DNA of 64,000 nucleotides from Diogma glabrata (Eukaryota; Arthropoda; Insecta; Diptera; Cylindrotomidae): contig OY856188.1 of the NCBI GenBank assembly GCA_963693315.1, positions 271,431,114-271,495,113 of the forward strand, given 5' to 3'. How positions within the stretch are numbered: position 1 is the stretch's first letter; each line of letters begins with the position of its first letter. The position numbers were made by a program, and so were the translations under genes. This document shows, in pieces, positions 58,966-64,000 of this stretch. The notes under the pieces were generated by a model. It saw nothing but the letters and a program-made list of their open reading frames with translations, did not search any database and was not told where the DNA came from.

Positions 58966-59639
58966 TGCATTATTTTTGTCATTGCTAATGGTTGGTACTA
59001 TGTAAGTAGAACAAAGTAAATGTGAATTGCTTATTTGTGTATGTTGTAATTTGATATAATTATTATTATTTTTTATTCATATTTTGTATTATTATTATTG
59101 TTAATTTATTCTATTATTAATAATTTAATAGTTACAATTATTTGCATCGATAATAAAGAATATTCGAATTTGTGAAGAAATTATTGGATGTTAAAGAAGA
59201 GATTAGTTGGTTGGTAAGGATAAACGACTGAACTCACGCCAGCACAACTTCAAAACCACCAGAGCTATGATGGCATGCAAAAATTTGGTATATAGAACTT
59301 GAAAGAGTGGCCAAGCTATCCTTAATTGGTTGTATACCATGATAGAGAGAAGTCATCACGTATAGAGCAGTAGAACACAGATCATCACTCGGAGGAGAGT
59401 GCTGCAGGAAATACAGAGACTTGCGTCTATCTGCACAACAAGATCAAGGACTCCAATTCTACCAAGTCCATATAGGGATGCAACTATAAGAACTATTTAG
59501 TTTGGCGGATATAAAATAAGGGAAGGTTAATTCATTAAACGAGCAAGACTTGTTAAAGAAAATCTCTGGCTTGAGTTTTCAAAGCACAGTATAATAAAGC
59601 AGTTCAACTGGGAAATAAATAAATACACTTCGATGTTGA
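58966..59639. other. Unassigned stretch of mixed complexity
   Basis: From about 59220 the composition becomes more even (CACGCCAGCACAACTTC onward), suggesting old coding or transposon DNA, but stops occur in all frames and no motif is recognised. Confidence 0.35.
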
Positions 59640-59873
59640 GCTAAAAAACCGGGTCGAGCAGCGGTTCCTGTTGTTAATGATGTAATTAAAACTTACATGA
59701 AAAGTTCTAGAACCAAAGAAGGCACCGATTTAGAATATTTAATTTCCATCATTTTGAACAAAAACGGAAAAACGAGTATTAAATATCCTTTAAACTGGAA
59801 TGATGGAGCTGAATATAATCATCATATACTTAACAAACACTTTCCAAAACTCATCATTTCCTCCACCAAGGTA
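59640..59873 (+). CDS. Candidate internal exon, unknown product
   Basis: A frame of 78 codons opens after a TGA and runs to CCAAG followed by GTATAA at 59871, a 5' splice-site-like junction; the next codon after GTA is a stop. The peptide has a balanced composition (VPVVNDVIKTYMKSSRTKEG, then LEYLISIILNKNGKTS and YPLNWNDGAEYNHHILNKHF), unlike AT-driven noise. An ATG lies in frame at 59697. No family recognised. It could be a host exon or a relic of an unidentified element. Confidence 0.4.
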
Positions 59874-61257
59874 TAATAATCACTACAAGTAAATAATCTC
59901 ATTTCCCTGTTATTTTTATTACGAGTATCAACAACATAACGTTTTACACTATTTACACGGTGGAATGGGTAACAGGATTTAAACATCGAAAAATTGTTTT
60001 GTTGTTAACAAACATTCCGTTTCAATTCCTTATTACATTTTTCGTTGCTGCTTGACTGATTTTCATTATTATATCGTTGGAATTTTATACAGATTTGGGA
60101 AAAAGCGAGATTCTTAGGTTAATAGTTGAGCATATAAATTGAGATTTTCACATATATTTCCTTTTGTTGTGTTTTTGGAAAATTGTTTGCTGTTGAAGAA
60201 AAAAATTGTGAGTTTGAATAGTGAGGAAGTGATGTATTTGCTTATCCTATTTTTAGGAACTGGGTGTATTCTGTATTCATTTTATATAATATTTTATGTA
60301 TTCATTTTATATAAATCTATAAGCTAAACATGCAACAATTTTTTAAATTGATATATTATAAATATGTGGAAAAATTAGATTAATTCATTATGGTTAAAAT
60401 TCATTTTATAGAAATAATGAAAATCACCATCATATAATTTTAGTTCTTATTCAGACAGACAAAGTAAATAATAAACAAAAAAATATTCCCCCTACAGCGC
60501 TAATTTATAAAGTTGAACTCTAAAGTGTTCAACATTCAAATAAAAAAAAAATTTACATACCTTAACTCATTATAATTAAAAACTTTTAATTAAATTTTTT
60601 ACTTTTTCATCATAAATCAATGCAAGAACAACACCTCTTTTCTGTTTTAATCGCATCTATGAAAAGAGTTTCTTATTATTAATGAAAAACTAAGAAAATT
60701 AACTTGAACCAACCAACAATCAGATGATAGAAGAAACATAAAACATAAAAAAATGCCGATAAATAAAATCAAAAGTGCAGCCATAAAATAAACAAATATA
60801 AAAACCAAGAAATTGAAAAAAACTAATTAATTTAATTAAATGTTTCTTTATTTTTTAGGTTCAAAAGAAAATCCAAGTAATTAGATAAGAAAAAGAAATT
60901 GATTTCTTATTTTGAGTTTGCTTACAAAAAAAGTTACTTAATTTCTTCAGCAAAATTATGGTACTTAAATCGAAATTTAACAGTTTCGAACAATTACACT
61001 AACGAGTGTGATTTTTACAAATGTTCAGTAACAAAAGAACAATATAGAACCTTTAATGCCGTTTAAAACAGACCATGAGACAAGGTAAACTATACTTGCT
61101 ATTTAAACCTGCAATGTTCTTCCTTTGTTATTCATTTTTGTTAGAACAAAGACCCAAACAACATAATAATTGGTTTTAATATGCAAAAACTAAACGTGCA
61201 GATTTCTAAGGCTATATCTGTTCCATTTTTCCCTGCACTTCATTGGACGAATTTCAT
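59874..61257. other. Intergenic stretch, nothing assigned
   Basis: AT-rich with short frames only; the frame at 60139-60327 is a hydrophobic AT-driven run without motifs. Confidence 0.4.
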
Positions 61258-61264
61258 GAGTTCA

Positions 61265-61380
61265 TTGACAAGATAAAAGAGGAGGTAAGGTAATATTAAA
61301 GGTACCTGTATAACCTTTGCAAGTTTAGTTGATATCCTGTAACTATTATTTGAACTGCATTACCTCCTCTACCTTATCAA
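61265..61380. repeat. Inverted repeat with purine-rich arms
   Basis: TTGACAAGATAAAAGAGGAG (from 61265) is complementary, with gaps and mismatches, to the segment ending CTCCTCTACCTTATCAA at 61380. GAGGAGGTAA pairs best. The loop is about 70 bases. It could be a fold-back element; a hairpin RNA is possible but unsupported. Confidence 0.5.
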
Positions 61381-61789
61381 TAATGTTTGGATAACTCAAG
61401 TCGTTTGGGAGGGTTGAAATCAGGCTTATTGCCATACCTCCATATCCACTAGATTTGTGAGACTCGAGGGTCGGGTTTTACTAATACTATATTGTGAAGA
61501 GAGTTTATGCGATGCAGTACTATCCATGCACAAGGTCAAACCTTGTCGGCCCACCCATCCTGCAAATAACTTCAGTTTGCTTCCTTGGAAGTTATACTAA
61601 CGTTTGGTTTAATCAACAATAACACTTAAATTTATATCTTTGAATGCGTTCGGTTTAGCGACTGTGCTCTAGTTTAGTTTAACCTGGATGAATTTTAAAT
61701 GCCGTCTGTCAATGATCCACTGTTATGGGCTACACACATTAGTTCCCACTAATATAGTTGATAATGATATTCTATAGTAGTGCCAAGAA

Positions 61790-61935
61790 AAACTATCGAT
61801 ATGTTGATATATATCGATACTTATCGATGTCACACCCGTAGATCAAAAATAAAAAGAAATTACAAAACAATAAAAACTGATCCCTCCATGCGGTGAATAT
61901 ATCGATTTTATGTCGATATATATCGATTTTATGTC
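61790..61935. repeat. Cluster of TATCGATA/ATCGAT palindromes
   Basis: ATCGAT-containing words occur about six times, for example CTATCGATATGTTGATATAT, ATATCGATACTTATCGATG and two copies of CGATTTTATGTCGATAT. Another group is at about 62468-62510 (AAAATCGATACTTTCGATAA). Such words match the DREF/BEAF-type CGATA sites of dipterans, but they are also common in small transposon ends; the two groups could be the ends of one element. Confidence 0.45.
61838..61893 (-). repeat. Fragment resembling the 5' end of the non-LTR element
   Basis: On the minus strand it begins CGCATGGAGGGATCAGTTTT and later reads TTTTGATCTACGGGTGTGAC, matching CGCAGGAGGGATCGATTTT and TTGATCTACGGGTCTGAC at 8281-8335 with a different spacer. 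It embeds in the ATCGAT cluster. Confidence 0.5.
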
Positions 61936-63588
61936 GATATTTGCTATAACTTTTTTAATACTGCCCAGTCCTAGCAGCAGTAACAAAATATATGTTAAAT
62001 TTTTTGTTTTTTAAGCAAAACCAGCAATAACAAAACAATAATATACTTTGATATATAATAAAACGATTTGTTTTTTGCCAGGCCTACTAATTCATTTAAT
62101 TATGTTAATTTCGAAACCGCCTTTAAAATAAATTAACAGAGATACAAAATAAAAAGAGAACTGCCTATATATTACAAAATTATGTTTTATGTATTACGTT
62201 TTAAAAAATATGGCAAACGATACTTATGCTTTGATAAATATAGTAAGAGGATTCAACTTTGTCTTTAAATATTATTCTATTTGCCCATAAATAGTAGAGT
62301 TTGCTTTATTTCAGGTAAAAACGACATAGAAAAGAACCCACAACCTGATGATTTAAAAATTTTAATTTAAAATGAATCAAATATTATAGGTATTCTGTTA
62401 CTGCTACTAGTGCTAAACGATATTAAGAAAGCTACAGCGAAAACAGATATAAAAAAATGCGGATAAAGCCGATATATTTTAAAAATCGATACTTTCGATA
62501 ACTTTTTAAATATCGGCCAGCCCAGCTTCTACTCCCAAGATCATAAAAATTTGTTGCAAACATAATTTGTCTAAATATGATGATACTTCATAGTACGTAA
62601 ATATTTGTTGTATAAATAACTAAATAAGTTTTCACATCGATGTAACGCACAGTGCTCAACAAATAACTGTTGATGTAAATTGATCATGATTGATATAAAT
62701 GATCAGAATGTAGTATGTCTTCACGTTATGTATACATTTATCAACATCAATATGTTTAAATCAGATTATAATGCTCCTTGTTTAAATCCTTTTCTCCGTT
62801 CTTTTAGTGCGAGTAACATAAAATAAATATAACACTCCTAAATATAAGAATGAAAATAATAAAATATCGTTCCTACTCCTTTATTGAAATATAGTATATT
62901 TTCCTACAAGAGATGAAAACATTGGTTTTTTCGTGAGCAAACATTTGTTCACGATACGCGCTAGCGTCGAGTGAGACATGTTAACGAAGGAAAAACGTTT
63001 TTATCTCGCGTATTAAATGCAATTTTTTCTATGATATAATACATATAATCGATATTTACTCTAAATTATAAAGTTAGAAATCGACAACATAACATTCAAA
63101 ATTCATATTCAATTTTTTCATGGCTACGTTGTTTAAAATACTGTGTAAAATTATATAAAAACCATAGCAACTATAATTTGTTATTTTATTTGACTAATGA
63201 ATTGACTTTTCGCATAGAAAAAATATTTTCTTTCAAATACTTACTCGCGTATTTACTTTTTGCTTCATTATTCATGCTTTCCAACGTTAAAAGAAAATAA
63301 TTTTTGTGATTTTTTTTTTTCAATTTTGCATGTATTTTTATAAAAATATATATAAAATGACGACGAGAAGGTACTAATTTTCTTCTTTTGCAAATGAATG
63401 AAAAAAAAAGAAAAAGAAAAGAAATAAAATAAAACTCCAAAGGAGTTAAATCGAAAAAAACTAAAATCTTATTTACAAAATCGACCTTATCGATCAGAGA
63501 GAGGAAACTGTCTTACCTTCCTTTAAAACAGTAAGATGAAAAATCGAATCAAGACGTCAATGAGTCAGAACGTATCCATGCTCTAAAC
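61936..63588. other. Intergenic stretch, nothing else assigned
   Basis: AT-rich. No frame has recognisable motifs; the minus-strand frame at 63186-63440 is Lys/Phe-rich noise. Confidence 0.4.
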
Positions 63589-64000
63589 CAGTGCTTCTCA
63601 ACCGTTGGTCCGCGGACCACCGTAGGTCCGCAGAAAAAGTTTAATGGTCCACAAATTTTTTTATATTTAATTTGCGAATACTAATTCACATATTAAGAAA
63701 TTTTTTCTACGTTGGCATATAAAATTTTATTTTCATGCAGGCTTAGTCCTTTCGAAAATGTTTTTTTCAACTAGTGTAAAATCATTTTCGCTAAATAATA
63801 AATTTCTTTAGCTATAGTATTTTCATGTAATTTTTTTAATCAACCATGAAAAATTGAATATTAATTTTGAATCTTATGTTGTCGATTTCTAATTTAATAG
63901 TTTATAATAAATATCGTTTATATAGTTACTATCATAGAAAAAAATTTATTTTCTATGTGCGATGAAAACGTTTTACGTTTACGTGAACAAATTTTCACTC
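63589..64000 (+). mobile_element. hAT-type element, left end, runs off the window
   Basis: CAGTGCTTCTCAACCGTTGG at 63589 is a characteristic hAT terminal inverted repeat, followed by the CCGCGGACC palindrome typical of hAT-derived MITEs. The 8 bases before it, CTCTAAAC, are the expected left target duplication. No right end or transposase frame is in view, so autonomy cannot be judged. Confidence 0.75.

Noticed and set aside
61265..61380. let-7 type microRNA because of GAGGTAA
   Set aside because: The arm does not match the let-7 seed and spacing, and the pairing has mismatches unlike a precursor.

Overview
The window is about 64 kb of very AT-rich DNA that reads as repeat-dominated insect chromatin. 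Insect origin is inferred from a CR1/Jockey-like non-LTR element, an R1-clade remnant, a PIF/Harbinger remnant, a Ty3/gypsy remnant, Tc1/mariner-type MITEs, a hAT end and a tRNA-derived SINE head. I see no confident single-copy host gene, no rRNA and no intact tRNA gene. A dipteran such as a gnat or midge is plausible, but the sequence does not settle it.

Layout. 0-7.4 kb: an open reading frame end at the left edge, a dispersed AT-rich repeat (family H, copy 1) and an R1-like remnant at about 4.1-4.9 kb. 7.4-12.5 kb: a minus-strand copy of a non-coding family (E, copy A) split by an intact 3.6 kb non-LTR retrotransposon whose 1007-codon endonuclease/reverse transcriptase is unbroken. 14.3-16.1 kb: a 1.86 kb non-coding element with inverted ends and a 4 bp target duplication (D). 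19.8-27 kb: pieces of a 280 bp repeat family (G) around a 4.05 kb element (F1). 28.7-30.4 kb: E copy B and a mariner-like MITE. 32.4-39.7 kb: a Harbinger relic, then a decayed Ty3/gypsy element whose gag is split by F2. 40-51 kb: H copies 2 and 3, a TATA/Inr pair, a 0.9 kb minisatellite with a 121 bp higher-order period, F3 and a second MITE. 51.7 kb: SINE head. 53.8-57.4 kb: F4 on the minus strand, carrying the longest reading frame outside the retroelements. 57.4-59 kb: E copy C. 59.6 kb: an isolated 78-codon open stretch ending at a splice-donor-like site. The right edge holds a hAT terminus.

The strongest candidate for something undescribed is family F. Four copies (F1, F2, F3 sense; F4 antisense) share a splice-donor-like site just after an ATG in three copies, a GT-rich tract, and an acceptor-like AG before a conserved block with a GTCGCCAGAG core. 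F1, F2 and F4 also share a GCGRCCTGCTA motif and a 3' hairpin whose stem is kept by paired changes. The donor-acceptor distance is 91 and 192 bp in F3 and F2 but about 1.3-1.4 kb in F4 and F1, because those two carry an extra cassette encoding a protein I do not recognise. The cassette is mostly readable in F4 (165 codons) and broken in F1, yet the two align at protein level, so it was once under coding constraint.

The insertions give a relative order: the non-LTR element is younger than E copy A, F2 is younger than the Ty3/gypsy element, and F1 is probably younger than the G repeats around it.
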